Source: Streptosporangium sp040640155 | Lineage (GTDB): Bacteria > Actinomycetota > Actinomycetes > Streptosporangiales > Streptosporangiaceae | DNA length: 64,000 nt | Direction of reading: 5' to 3' | NCBI RefSeq assembly: GCF_040640155.1 | Contig: NZ_JBFABE010000001.1 | Coordinates: 1-64,000, forward strand | Shown here: in pieces, positions 8,659-16,564 of the stretch | Layout of the letters: every line of letters starts with the position of its first letter | Numbering within the stretch: position 1 is the stretch's first letter | Position numbers and translations under genes: made by a program | The notes under the pieces: model-generated | What the model was told of the DNA's origin: nothing | Database searches by the model: none | Seen by the model: the letters and a program-made list of their open reading frames with translations, nothing else

Positions 8659-10763
8659 CGCGAGGCGGGGTCGAGCGCGCCGGCCGGCACCTCGGCGGTG
8701 CCGGACGCCTGCGTCTCGGCCAGCAGGAGGCGCAGCCTGTCGGCGTCGGGCCCGCCCTCCTTGATCAGCTTCATCAGCAGCGCCGAGAGCGAGAGGTCAC
8801 GCACGCCCGCGGCGTCGATCGAGCCGAGCATCCCGGCCAGGTCGGCGGGAAGGCTCGACGAGCCGTCCAGGTACGGGCCGGCCAGCGTCCTGGCGACGTC
8901 GGAGTGGCCCACGAAACCGTCCACGGCCTTGCCCATGGTGATCGAGCCCATCAGCCGGTCGAAGAACACGCTGTCGCCGCCGACGATGTCGATGTTGGCC
9001 TTGGACAGGCCGGCCGACAGGACCGAGGCCTGCGCCTCGGCGATCCTGCGCTGCACCTCCACCCCGGCGAGCCGGATCTCCTTCTCCGCCTCCAGCCGCA
9101 GGCGGTACTCCTCGTGGGCGCGGGTCGCGTCGTCGAGCGCGGCCATCGCCGCGGCCTTCTCGGTCAGGCCCTCGGCCTCGGCCTTGAGCTTCTCGCCGAT
9201 CGCGGTGGCGGCGGCCAGCGCCTTGGCCTGCTCACCCTCGGCCTCGGCCTTGAGCTTCTCGCGCACCCCGGTGGCCACGGCGAGCGCCCTGGCCTGCTCG
9301 CCCTCGGCGACCGCCAGCGCCCGCTCCCGCTCGACGGTGGCCTCGGCGCGGCCGACCTTCTCGATCGCCGCGGCGTCCCGCTCGCGCACCTGCACCTCGG
9401 CCAGCCCGGCCGCCGCGGTCTCGGCCTGCACGCCCTCGGCCAGGCGGATCTTGGCGCGGGCGTCGAGCTCGGCGGCCTGCTGGCGGGACTCGGCCAGCAC
9501 CAGCGCCTCGCGGGCCCGGTGCTTGGACGCCGCCTCGGAGGCCTCGGCCGCCTTGATGTCCTTGACCAGGCTCTCCTGCGCCTCGGCCTCGGCCTGGATG
9601 ATCACGGCCTGGCGGGTCCGCTCGGCCTCCTCGACCACCCGCAGGCGCTTGATGCTCTCCTCCTGCTCGGCGACCGTCCTCTCCACGACGATCCGCTCGC
9701 GGACGACCTCGGCGATGGAGCGCTTCTCGCCCTCCACCTCCTTGTCCTTGGAGATGCGCGACAGCTCGGTCTCGCGCTCGCGGGCGATGACCTCCAGCAG
9801 GCGGTCCTTCTCGATGCGCTCGGTCTCGATGGCGAGGACCCGCTCGCGGTTCTTCGCCGCCACCGCGATCTCACGGGCCTGGTTCTCCTGCTGGACGCCG
9901 AGCTGCTCGTCGGTGCGCAGCCCGGCGGCGTGCGCCTTGAGCCGCTCCTCGGCCTGCACCTTGGCGGTCTCGGCCTCCTCGCGGGCGCGCATGGTCGCGA
10001 CCTCGCGCTTCTGCTTGGTCTCCGCGTCGGCCTGGCGGCGCTCCAGCTCCAGGATGGCCTCCCGCGCGTCCACGTTCTGGCGGGTGATCTCCTTCTCCTC
10101 GCGGCGCTGGAACTCGTTGGTGCGCACGTGCTCGATCGCGGTCAGCTCGGTGATCTTCCTGATGCCCTGCGCGTCGAGGATGTTGTTCCTGTCCATGGAG
10201 GCCAGCGAGGTCTGCTCCAGGTAGTCGATGGCCGCGTCCTCCAGGCTGTAGCCGTTGAGGTCGGTGCCGATGACCTGGATGATCTGGTCGCGGAAGTGGT
10301 CGCGCTGGGTGTAGAGGTCGACGAAGTCGAGCTGCTTGCCGACGGTCTTGAGCGCCTCGGAGAACTTGGCGTTGAACAGCTCCTGCAGCGTCTCCTGGTG
10401 GCTGGCGCGGGCGGTCCCGATCGCCTGGGCGACCTTCACCACGTCCTCGACGGTCTTGTTGACGCGGACGAAGAAGGTGATGCGGATGTCGGCGCGGATG
10501 TTGTCGCGGCAGATCAGGCCCTCGCGACCGGTCCGCGCGATCTCGATGGTCTTCACCGAGATGTCCATCAGCTCCGCCTTGTGGAAGACGGGCAGCACGA
10601 CGGCGCCGGTGAACGTGACGTCCACCTTGTTGATCTTGGAGATGATCAGCGCCTTGCCCTGTTCCACCTTGTTGAACAGACGGCTGATCAGGAAGAGCAT
10701 GCCGATGACGAGCAGGAGGACGACGGCGAGGAGAATGCCGAGTCCGGTGGAGATGACGTCCAT
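8655..10763 (-). CDS. Flotillin-family SPFH protein (YqiK-like)
   Basis: This 702-residue protein has an N-terminal membrane helix (about 6-28, GLGILLAVVLLLVIGMLFLI). It is followed by an SPFH/band-7 domain (about 30-200) and a very long Ala/Glu/Arg-rich coiled coil (about 205-590) containing the repeated KLKAEAEGEQAKALA pattern of flotillins. The C-terminal part (about 590-700) contains the NIDIVGGDSVFFDRL segment typical of YqiK. Flotillins oligomerise and organise membrane microdomains. A GAGGGAG ribosome site precedes the ATG, which lies 11 bp after the NfeD-like gene; the stop overlaps the ATPase start. The three genes therefore form one operon. Confidence 0.92.
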   Translation of the reverse strand: MDVISTGLGILLAVVLLLVIGMLFLISRLFNKVEQGKALIISKINKVDVTFTGAVVLPVFHKAELMDISVKTIEIARTGREGLICRDNIRADIRITFFVRVNKTVEDVVKVAQAIGTARASHQETLQELFNAKFSEALKTVGKQLDFVDLYTQRDHFRDQIIQVIGTDLNGYSLEDAAIDYLEQTSLASMDRNNILDAQGIRKITELTAIEHVRTNEFQRREEKEITRQNVDAREAILELERRQADAETKQKREVATMRAREEAETAKVQAEERLKAHAAGLRTDEQLGVQQENQAREIAVAAKNRERVLAIETERIEKDRLLEVIARERETELSRISKDKEVEGEKRSIAEVVRERIVVERTVAEQEESIKRLRVVEEAERTRQAVIIQAEAEAQESLVKDIKAAEASEAASKHRAREALVLAESRQQAAELDARAKIRLAEGVQAETAAAGLAEVQVRERDAAAIEKVGRAEATVERERALAVAEGEQARALAVATGVREKLKAEAEGEQAKALAAATAIGEKLKAEAEGLTEKAAAMAALDDATRAHEEYRLRLEAEKEIRLAGVEVQRRIAEAQASVLSAGLSKANIDIVGGDSVFFDRLMGSITMGKAVDGFVGHSDVARTLAGPYLDGSSSLPADLAGMLGSIDAAGVRDLSLSALLMKLIKEGGPDADRLRLLLAETQASGTAEVPAGALDPASR

Positions 10764-10774
10764 GTGCTCCCTCG

Positions 10775-11395
10775 TTAGATCGGACGATCGGGGTCGAGTT
10801 CCGCGTCGTACGGCATCACCCAGAAGAATTCGCCGGGGGAGTCATAGGCGAAGATCAGGGCGGTGCTGCCGGCTGCGAAATCCTCGTCGCCGGTCTGTCG
10901 TACTTGCACGAGAGCGGAGGAGCCGTCCGCGGAGGTGACCTCGGCCTGGCCGAAGTCGCGGCCGACCCGCCTGGTGCGGATGACGCACGCGCGGCCCACG
11001 AAGTCGGCGCGGGAGGGGAGGCGCTCCTTCGGGATGAGACGCCGCAGCGATACGACGACGAGACGCGTGCACGCCCAGGCGCAGAGAAGTGCCCCGAGGA
11101 GCACCGCGACCAGGGCGGGGGTACCGGTGAACAGGGTGCCGCCCACCAGGCTGGCGAACCAGGCGACGGTCACCAGCAGCGAGACGGCGATCGCGGCCGG
11201 GACCCCGCCGAGTCCCAGCCCGCTCATCAGGCCGGCGGCGCCGGTCGCCTCGGAGGCGTCCGTGCCGTCGGGGCCGCCGTCGTCGAACCCGAACACCCCG
11301 GCCACGACGAGCACCCAGTAGACGACGATGACCAGGAGCATGAACGTGAAAAGAACGGTCGGGAAAGAGAGCGCGGCATCGACGAACGGACCCAT
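10775..11395 (-). CDS. NfeD/YqiJ-like membrane protein with C-terminal OB fold
   Basis: This 206-residue protein has an N-terminal hydrophobic helix (SFPTVLFTFMLLVIVVYWVL). Two or more further membrane segments follow (about 70-125, including AVSLLVTVAWFASLVGGTL), then a soluble beta-rich end starting DFVGRACVIRTRRV, which resembles the OB fold of YqiJ/NfeD. YqiJ and NfeD proteins are standard operon partners of flotillins and are thought to stabilise them. I preferred the ATG at 11395 over the one at 11455: the latter sits at the edge of the A+T-rich promoter-like block, and its first 20 residues are not membrane-like. The pair YqiJ-YqiK followed by a DUF3686 ATPase forms the operon. Confidence 0.8.
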   Translation of the reverse strand: MGPFVDAALSFPTVLFTFMLLVIVVYWVLVVAGVFGFDDGGPDGTDASEATGAAGLMSGLGLGGVPAAIAVSLLVTVAWFASLVGGTLFTGTPALVAVLLGALLCAWACTRLVVVSLRRLIPKERLPSRADFVGRACVIRTRRVGRDFGQAEVTSADGSSALVQVRQTGDEDFAAGSTALIFAYDSPGEFFWVMPYDAELDPDRPI

Positions 11396-11455
11396 CGGCG
11401 TGTGAGATCCCCCTGCTGGCGTACCGGTTTCGCGCCCCCCCGAGCACGCGTTCAT

Positions 11456-11510
11456 GACTATATATAGATAAAGATCTGTTAAAGGAGAAAGTTCCCCAAA
11501 GGGAAAAATA
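11456..11510 (-). promoter_or_regulatory. A+T-rich promoter region of the flotillin operon
   Basis: A strongly A+T-rich block in an otherwise GC-rich window lies just upstream of the NfeD-like gene. On the minus strand it offers TTCTCC and a TATATA run about 17 bp apart. No experimental start is known, so the exact boxes are uncertain. Confidence 0.4.
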
Positions 11511-11554
11511 TCCGGTGAATCATTCGGGTCGGGGGACGTGCCCGCCGCGCGGGT

Positions 11555-12823
11555 TCAGAGCGCCCGTTCGAGCGCGGCGAGCACGGCGTCGTCCAGCATC
11601 TCGGCACGGCCGCCGACGAGATGGCGCTCCACGACCTCCAGCACCACCGTCTCGCTGCGGGCGACCTTCCGCGCCACGTGGTCCGGCCCCGCCGTGGCCG
11701 GGGCGTCGCTCCGCAGGTAGGTGAGGTCGGCGAAGTAGGGCAGCACCCACGGCAGCGAGTTGCGGGTGAAGGAGTCGCCGACGAGCAGCGTCCTGGACCG
11801 CGACAGCGGCGCGCGGTCCGAGACGTGGGTGACGCCGAACGACAGGGGCAGTTCGCGGTCGTCCCGCCGGAGCGGCCGCACGCCGTCCCTGACCAGGTTC
11901 CACCGCTCGACGCTCTCCTCGTGGGGCACGCCCAGCAGCGCGCCCAGGTCGCCGTCGCGCACCGCCCGCCCGGCCCCGACCAGCCGCGTGTGCCCGACCA
12001 GGGCGGGATCGAGGGCGCGGGCCAGTTCGGCGCCGTACAGGCCCGCGGACCGGTCGTTCCAGTGGCTGTCGGTCCGCCAGTACGCCGGCGTGCCGGATTC
12101 CCGCTGTGCCCGCTCCAGGGGTCCCCTGAGGTCCACGTACCCGGGCAGGCGCGCCGCCCGCAGCGCGTCCCAGAACTCCCTCTTGCGTTCCCGAAGGCAG
12201 TCCCGGCCGGGGAAGCGCTCCGGCAGCCGGCCGGGGGTCACCGTGGTCTTGTCGGGGGCCACGGTGAACAGGAACCGCCTGCCGGACTTCCGCACGATCC
12301 CGGCCAGGCGGCGCAGGCGGTCGAGGGTGTCGGCGACGGACCGGCGCGGCCGGCAGGCCTCGATCACGTCGTCGCCGAAGTAGAGCCAGCCGTCGCGTCC
12401 CTCGATGACCCTGGGGTAGTCCGCGGCCGACCTGCCGTACGACGGCGCGTGCCCGAACAGCAGCCGCGACAGGACGGCGTTGCCGCGTATCGCGTGCTGC
12501 CTCAGCGGCAGGTGGGCGGTCGCCCAGGCCTGCGCCTCCGGGACGGCGTCCCAGCCGCGCGACAACGCCGGGAACGACGGGAGCCTCCGGTTCTCGATCT
12601 CCTCGGCGCGCTCGCCCGCGACGAAGGCCAGGGCGGGACCGAAGAAGAACAGCACCGCCGCCAGCGTCACCGGCCACCGTCTCACCGACCGTCCCGGCCA
12701 CCGTCTCACCGGCCGTCCCGGCCACCGTCCGGGCCACCGTCCCGGCGGCCGTCGCCACACCGGGCGGCGCCGTTCCGCGGGCGGCACCGGCTCCGCCCGT
12801 CCAGTGATCATCGGCATCCTCAT
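11555..12823 (-). CDS. AlgJ/AlgX-like SGNH-hydrolase-fold protein (glycan O-acetylation)
   Basis: This 422-residue protein has a cationic Trp/Arg/Pro-rich N-terminus (about 15-50), then one membrane anchor (VTLAAVLFFFGPALAFVAG), then an extracytoplasmic SGNH-like domain. It carries the AlgJ/AlgX signatures GRDGWLYFGDD, TDSHWND (catalytic Asp-x-His region) and LLVGDSFTRN (nucleophile Ser). Such proteins move acetyl groups onto exported polysaccharides with an AlgI-type MBOAT partner, which is encoded 12 bp upstream. The ATG follows GAGG by six bases. The repetitive N-terminus comes from tandem DNA repeats. The acceptor glycan is unknown. Confidence 0.85.
   Translation of the reverse strand: MRMPMITGRAEPVPPAERRRPVWRRPPGRWPGRWPGRPVRRWPGRSVRRWPVTLAAVLFFFGPALAFVAGERAEEIENRRLPSFPALSRGWDAVPEAQAWATAHLPLRQHAIRGNAVLSRLLFGHAPSYGRSAADYPRVIEGRDGWLYFGDDVIEACRPRRSVADTLDRLRRLAGIVRKSGRRFLFTVAPDKTTVTPGRLPERFPGRDCLRERKREFWDALRAARLPGYVDLRGPLERAQRESGTPAYWRTDSHWNDRSAGLYGAELARALDPALVGHTRLVGAGRAVRDGDLGALLGVPHEESVERWNLVRDGVRPLRRDDRELPLSFGVTHVSDRAPLSRSRTLLVGDSFTRNSLPWVLPYFADLTYLRSDAPATAGPDHVARKVARSETVVLEVVERHLVGGRAEMLDDAVLAALERAL
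12669..12752. repeat. Tandem repeat encoding the RRWPGR N-terminus of the AlgJ-like protein
   Basis: Imperfect copies of CCGGCCACCGTCTCACCG and related units are repeated in tandem. On the minus strand they give GRWPGR and VRRWPGR repeats ahead of the membrane helix, so the cytoplasmic tail length may vary between strains. Confidence 0.7.
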
Positions 12824-12835
12824 CGGGGACCTCGT

Positions 12836-14272
12836 TCAGAATTGGTAGTACAGGAAGGGACTGAAGGTGCCCGCGGCGACCAGCACCGCCGCGTAGGGGG
12901 CGGCCACCCAGGTCAGCGCCGCCCGCGCGGCCCGCGCCACCGGCCCCCGGCCCGACTCGACCAGCGGGCCGAGCGCCGGCGCGGAGGGCAGCGCCACCGC
13001 GGCCAGCGCCAGCACGAGGACGAGCGTCCGCTGGTCGGTCGCGGCGAACGCGGCGAACTCGTCGAGCTCGCCCGGCCGCCAGGTGAACATCGCCCGCAGC
13101 ATGCCCGCGGCCTCGGTCATGCTCGGGGCCCGGAAGAACACCCAGCCGACCACGACCAGCAGGAGGGTCACGCCGCGGCGCAGCACGAGGGTCGCGAGGC
13201 CCGAGGGCGGGCGGTCCCAGCCGAGCAGCCGCTCGGCCACCAGCAGGAGACCGTGGTACAGCCCCCAGACCAGGAAGGTCCACCCTGCGCCGTGCCAGAA
13301 GCCGCAGAGCACGAAGATGATCAAAAGGTTGCGGTACGTCCGCGCCGCGCCGCCCCGGTTCCCGCCGAGCGGGATGTAGACGTAGTCGCGGAACCAGCGG
13401 GACAGCGACATGTGCCAGCGCCGCCAGAAGTCGGTGACGGAGTACGCCGTGTAGGGCCGGTCGAAGTTCTCCGGAAGCCGGAACCCGAACATCGTGCCCA
13501 GGCCGACGGCCATGTCCGAGTAGCCGGAGAAGTCGAAGTAGATCTGCAGGGTGTAGGCGAGCGCCCCCAGCCACGCCGTGGGAGTGGTGATCTCACCGCC
13601 CGCGTGCGCGAACGCGGCGTCCGCCACGGGGGCGATCGAGTCGGCGACGACCACCTTCTTGGCCAGGCCCAGGGCGAAGCGGGGAAATCCCGCCGCGAGG
13701 TCGCCGAGCCGGTCGCGCCGCGTGTCGCCGAGCTGCCCGGCGATCTCGTGGTAGCGGACGATCGGCCCGGCGACGAGCTGCGGGAACATCGCGATGTAGG
13801 TGACGAACCGGACGGGATCTCGCTGGGCCGGGGTGCTGCCCCGGTAGACGTCCACCACGTACGACAGATGGTGGAAGGTGAAGAACGAGATCCCGATCGG
13901 CAGGGCGAGGTTCACGATCGGCGTGTGGCCCAGTCCCAGCGCGCCCGCCAGGGCGTCGATCTGGGCACTGGCGAAACCGGCGTACTTCCACACCGCGAGG
14001 ATCGCCACGTCCCACCCGGCGGTCGCCAGCAGCACGGCCCGGCGTGCCCGGGGCCGGTCCCGCAGCCGCGCCGAGTCGAGTGCGAGACCGGCGCCGTAGT
14101 TGACGGCGACGGCCGACAGCAGCAGCGCGGCGTACGGCCCGGCGCCCCAGGTGTAGAAGACCAGGCTGGCCACGGCGACGACCGCGTTGCGCCGCCGCGG
14201 CGGAAGCAGCCAGTGGAGCAGCAGCGTGACCGGCATGAAGAACCACAGGAAGACGGGCGAGGCGAACGACAT
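12836..14272 (-). CDS. MBOAT O-acyltransferase (AlgI-like)
   Basis: This 478-residue polytopic membrane protein is of the AlgI/DltB group. The conserved stretches LPIGISFFTFHHLSYVVD, FDFSGYSDMAVGLG, FWRRWHMSLSRWFRDYVY and CGFWHGAGWTFLVWG are all present; the last holds the catalytic histidine. It passes acetyl groups across the membrane to a polysaccharide, with the AlgJ-like partner as final transferase. The ATG at 14272 gives the family-typical MSFASPVFLWFF start, although no strong ribosome site precedes it; a GTG at 14317 is the alternative. It is divergent from the response-regulator gene, with a shared intergenic region of 193 bp. Confidence 0.9.
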   Translation of the reverse strand: MSFASPVFLWFFMPVTLLLHWLLPPRRRNAVVAVASLVFYTWGAGPYAALLLSAVAVNYGAGLALDSARLRDRPRARRAVLLATAGWDVAILAVWKYAGFASAQIDALAGALGLGHTPIVNLALPIGISFFTFHHLSYVVDVYRGSTPAQRDPVRFVTYIAMFPQLVAGPIVRYHEIAGQLGDTRRDRLGDLAAGFPRFALGLAKKVVVADSIAPVADAAFAHAGGEITTPTAWLGALAYTLQIYFDFSGYSDMAVGLGTMFGFRLPENFDRPYTAYSVTDFWRRWHMSLSRWFRDYVYIPLGGNRGGAARTYRNLLIIFVLCGFWHGAGWTFLVWGLYHGLLLVAERLLGWDRPPSGLATLVLRRGVTLLLVVVGWVFFRAPSMTEAAGMLRAMFTWRPGELDEFAAFAATDQRTLVLVLALAAVALPSAPALGPLVESGRGPVARAARAALTWVAAPYAAVLVAAGTFSPFLYYQF

Positions 14273-14340
14273 CGATGTCCATGGAGGTGCGGAGACGGAG
14301 AGGGGGACAGGACGCACTCCAGTGGACCGACGGTCGGGCG

Positions 14341-14364
14341 GGCGTAACCGAATCTGGTTACGCC
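14341..14364. promoter_or_regulatory. Perfect inverted repeat between MBOAT and response-regulator genes
   Basis: GGCGTAACC and GGTTACGCC are perfect 9-bp arms separated by six bases, centred between the two divergent genes. A second perfect repeat (8-bp arms, three-base spacer) lies at 14400-14418. The first is a good candidate operator for the adjacent OmpR-type regulator. Confidence 0.5.
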
Positions 14365-14465
14365 TGCGTTATCCCGCCTCTGTCAGCCTTGAGCGGCGTG
14401 CGGGCATGCCATGCCCGCCCGGCAGGCTCGGGGGAGCGACGGGTGAGGAACGGGGGAGAGACGAC

Positions 14466-15122
14466 ATGAGGGTTCTGATCGCCGAGGACGAGCAGATGCT
14501 CGCCGACTCGATCGCGGCGGGCCTTCGCGGCGAGACACTGGTCGTGGACGTGGTCCACGACGGCGGGGCGGCGCTGGAACGGCTCGCCGCCTGCGACTAC
14601 GACGTGCTGGTCCTGGACCGGGACCTGCCGGTCACGCACGGGGACGAGGTCTGCAGGACGGTGGTCGAGACCGGCGGCGCGGTCCGCATCCTGATGCTCA
14701 CCGCCGCGGGCGACGTGCGGGACCGCGTGGCGGGGCTGTCCCTCGGCGCGGACGACTACCTGCGCAAACCGTTCGCCTTCGAGGAACTGCTGGCCCGGGT
14801 GCGGGCCCTGGCCCGGCGTGCCGGCCCCGCCGACCCGCCGATCCTGCGGCACGCGGACATCAGCCTCGACTCGGTCCACCGGCAGGTCTTCCGGGCCGGC
14901 CGTTACGTCCCGCTGGCCCGCAAGGAGTTCGGCCTGCTCGCCGAGCTGCTGCGCGCCCGCGGCACCGTGGTCTCGGCCGAGGTCCTGCTGGAGAAGGTGT
15001 GGGACGAGCAGATCGACCTGTTCACCAACACGGTGCGGACCACGATGATGAGGTTGCGCCGCAAGCTGGGCGACCCGCAGGTCATCGAGACCGTCACCGG
15101 GGTCGGGTACCGGATCCCGTGA
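14466..15122 (+). CDS. OmpR/PhoB-type response regulator
   Basis: The 218-residue protein has a receiver domain (1-115) with the acidic pair E7-D8, phospho-acceptor D51 in VLVLDRDLP, T79 in LMLTAAG and K101 in YLRKPF. A winged-helix DNA-binding domain (about 125-218) ends VRTTMMRLRRKLGDPQVIET, then VTGVGYRIP. GGGGGAGAG sits upstream of the ATG. Its stop overlaps the GTG start of the histidine kinase (GTGA), so the two are translated together. Target genes are unknown, but the divergent MBOAT/AlgJ pair across an inverted repeat is the obvious candidate. Confidence 0.93.
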   Translation: MRVLIAEDEQMLADSIAAGLRGETLVVDVVHDGGAALERLAACDYDVLVLDRDLPVTHGDEVCRTVVETGGAVRILMLTAAGDVRDRVAGLSLGADDYLRKPFAFEELLARVRALARRAGPADPPILRHADISLDSVHRQVFRAGRYVPLARKEFGLLAELLRARGTVVSAEVLLEKVWDEQIDLFTNTVRTTMMRLRRKLGDPQVIETVTGVGYRIP

Positions 15123-16258
15123 GAACGACCGTCCGGACGAGGTTCGCGCTGCTGTCCGGCGCCATGTCCCTCCTGATCGGCGTCCTGCTGCTGGGCGCCG
15201 TCCTTCTCGTCGTACGGCAGAACCTCCAGCCCCTCCCCCACGAGAACACCTCCGCGGTGGTCCGCGTCCCGGGGGGGTGGGCCGTGGAGGAGGACTTCCG
15301 GACCGGCTACGAGCGGGCGGTCCGGCGGCTCTACCTGCGCGACACCATGAGCGCCGTGCGCGGCTGGGGGGCTCTCGTCGTGCTGGGGACCACCGCGATC
15401 GGCGCCGGGGCCGGCTGGTGGGCCGCGGGCTGGGCGCTCCACCCGGCCCGCAGGGTCACCGTCGCCGCCCGGCGCGTGGCGCAGAGCCACGACCTGGCCG
15501 GGCGCATCCGCTACGAGGGCCCGGAGGACGAGGTCAAGGAGCTGGCCGACATCTTCGACGTCATGCTGGGACGGCTGGCCCGCGTCGTGGACGGGCAGCG
15601 GCGGTTCATCGCCAACGCCTCGCACGAGCTGCGCACCCCGCTCGCCATCAACCGCACACTGGTCGACGTGGCGGTCCGCGCGCCCGGCACGACCGAGGAG
15701 GTACGGCGGCTCGGCGAGTCGCTGCTGCTGGTCAACACCAGGCACCAGAGGCTCATCGACGGCCTGCTCGCGCTGGCCGAGGGCGAGCAGGTGATCCACG
15801 ATCCGAGCCGGTTCGACCTGGCCGACGTGGTGGAGCACGTCGTGGACCAGGCGGGGACCGAGGCCGGGGCGCGCGGGGTGGTCGTGCACGGCACGCCCGG
15901 GCACGCGCCGATCGCGGGTGACGCGGCACTGGTCGAGCGGCTGGTGCAGAACCTCGTGGAGAACGCGATCAGGCACAACCTGCCGGGCGGCCAGGCATGG
16001 GTGACCAGCCGGAGGCGCGGCGACACGGTGGAGCTGGTGGTCGCGAACACCGGCTCCGCCGTGTCGCCCTTCGACGTCGAGGCGATCTTCCAGCCGTTCC
16101 GCCGGCTCGGGGGCGACCGGCCGGACCACGAGCGCGGCAGCGGGCTCGGCCTGTCGATCGTCCGGGCAGTCGCCGGCGCGCACGGCGGCACGGTCACCGC
16201 CCGGCCGCGCGACGGCGGCGGTCTCACCGTCACCGTACGGCTGCCGTACGAGGAGTGA
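15119..16258 (+). CDS. Sensor histidine kinase
   Basis: The 379-residue protein has two membrane helices (about 10-32 and 84-106) flanking a short extracytoplasmic loop of about 50 residues. A HAMP linker (107-160) follows, then the H-box with phospho-histidine H169 in IANASHELRTPLA. The ATP-binding domain has an N-box (NLVENAIRHN) and a G-box (RGSGLGLSIV). The GTG at 15119 overlaps the regulator stop and is followed by Arg-rich then hydrophobic residues, as expected for a membrane-anchored kinase. The small external loop suggests sensing within or close to the membrane rather than by a large ligand domain. Confidence 0.92.
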   Translation: MRTTVRTRFALLSGAMSLLIGVLLLGAVLLVVRQNLQPLPHENTSAVVRVPGGWAVEEDFRTGYERAVRRLYLRDTMSAVRGWGALVVLGTTAIGAGAGWWAAGWALHPARRVTVAARRVAQSHDLAGRIRYEGPEDEVKELADIFDVMLGRLARVVDGQRRFIANASHELRTPLAINRTLVDVAVRAPGTTEEVRRLGESLLLVNTRHQRLIDGLLALAEGEQVIHDPSRFDLADVVEHVVDQAGTEAGARGVVVHGTPGHAPIAGDAALVERLVQNLVENAIRHNLPGGQAWVTSRRRGDTVELVVANTGSAVSPFDVEAIFQPFRRLGGDRPDHERGSGLGLSIVRAVAGAHGGTVTARPRDGGGLTVTVRLPYEE

Positions 16259-16270
16259 CGGGCGGGCGGG

Positions 16271-16363
16271 TCAGACGGGCCGGGTGATCATGTAGGCGAG
16301 ACCGACGAGGATCACGACGGGAATGAGCCAGACGACGGCCTCGATGGCGAATTCCTTGTACAC
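16271..16363 (-). CDS. Small single-helix membrane protein (30 aa)
   Basis: A 30-codon ORF starts with GTG at 16363, eight bases after a strong GGAGGG site. It encodes a short polar start (MYKEFAIEA), one hydrophobic helix (VVWLIPVVILVGLAYMI) and a Thr-Arg-Pro-Val end. The ribosome site plus a clean membrane helix make it more convincing than most ORFs of this size. It lies convergent to the histidine kinase, 12 bp past its stop. I do not recognise the family. KdpF-like and other single-helix regulators of membrane complexes are of similar size, but there is no sequence basis to equate them. Confidence 0.55.
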   Translation of the reverse strand: MYKEFAIEAVVWLIPVVILVGLAYMITRPV

Positions 16364-16438
16364 GGGGACATCCCTCCGCAACGGTGATCGGCAGGAGCGT
16401 GGATCTCCGACGATAACCGCCGCCGTCGTCCCCGGCCA

Positions 16439-16541
16439 GGACCTGAGCGGAGACCCGACGTCCCCGGTCGGGAGCTGAGCGGAGACCCGACGTCCCCGGC
16501 CGGGAGCTGAGCGGAGACCCGGGCCGGGAGCTGAGCCGCCG
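16439..16541. repeat. 32-bp tandem repeat
   Basis: Three to four imperfect copies of a unit around CTGAGCGGAGACCCGACGTC occur, with period 32 and a last shorter period of 24. They lie in non-coding DNA downstream of the PP2C gene. Confidence 0.75.
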
Positions 16542-16564
16542 TCCTCCCCGGTCGGGGACGGTCC

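Noticed and set aside
3238..10778. Very long open frames on the plus strand opposite the ATPase and flotillin genes
   Set aside because: They mirror the GC-rich third positions of the real leftward genes, are full of low-complexity Arg/Gly/Val/Gln, and have no domain signatures or ribosome sites.
14273..14317. Earlier GTG start for the MBOAT protein
   Set aside because: No proper ribosome site and residues unlike family N-termini; MSFASPVF at 14272 fits the family.
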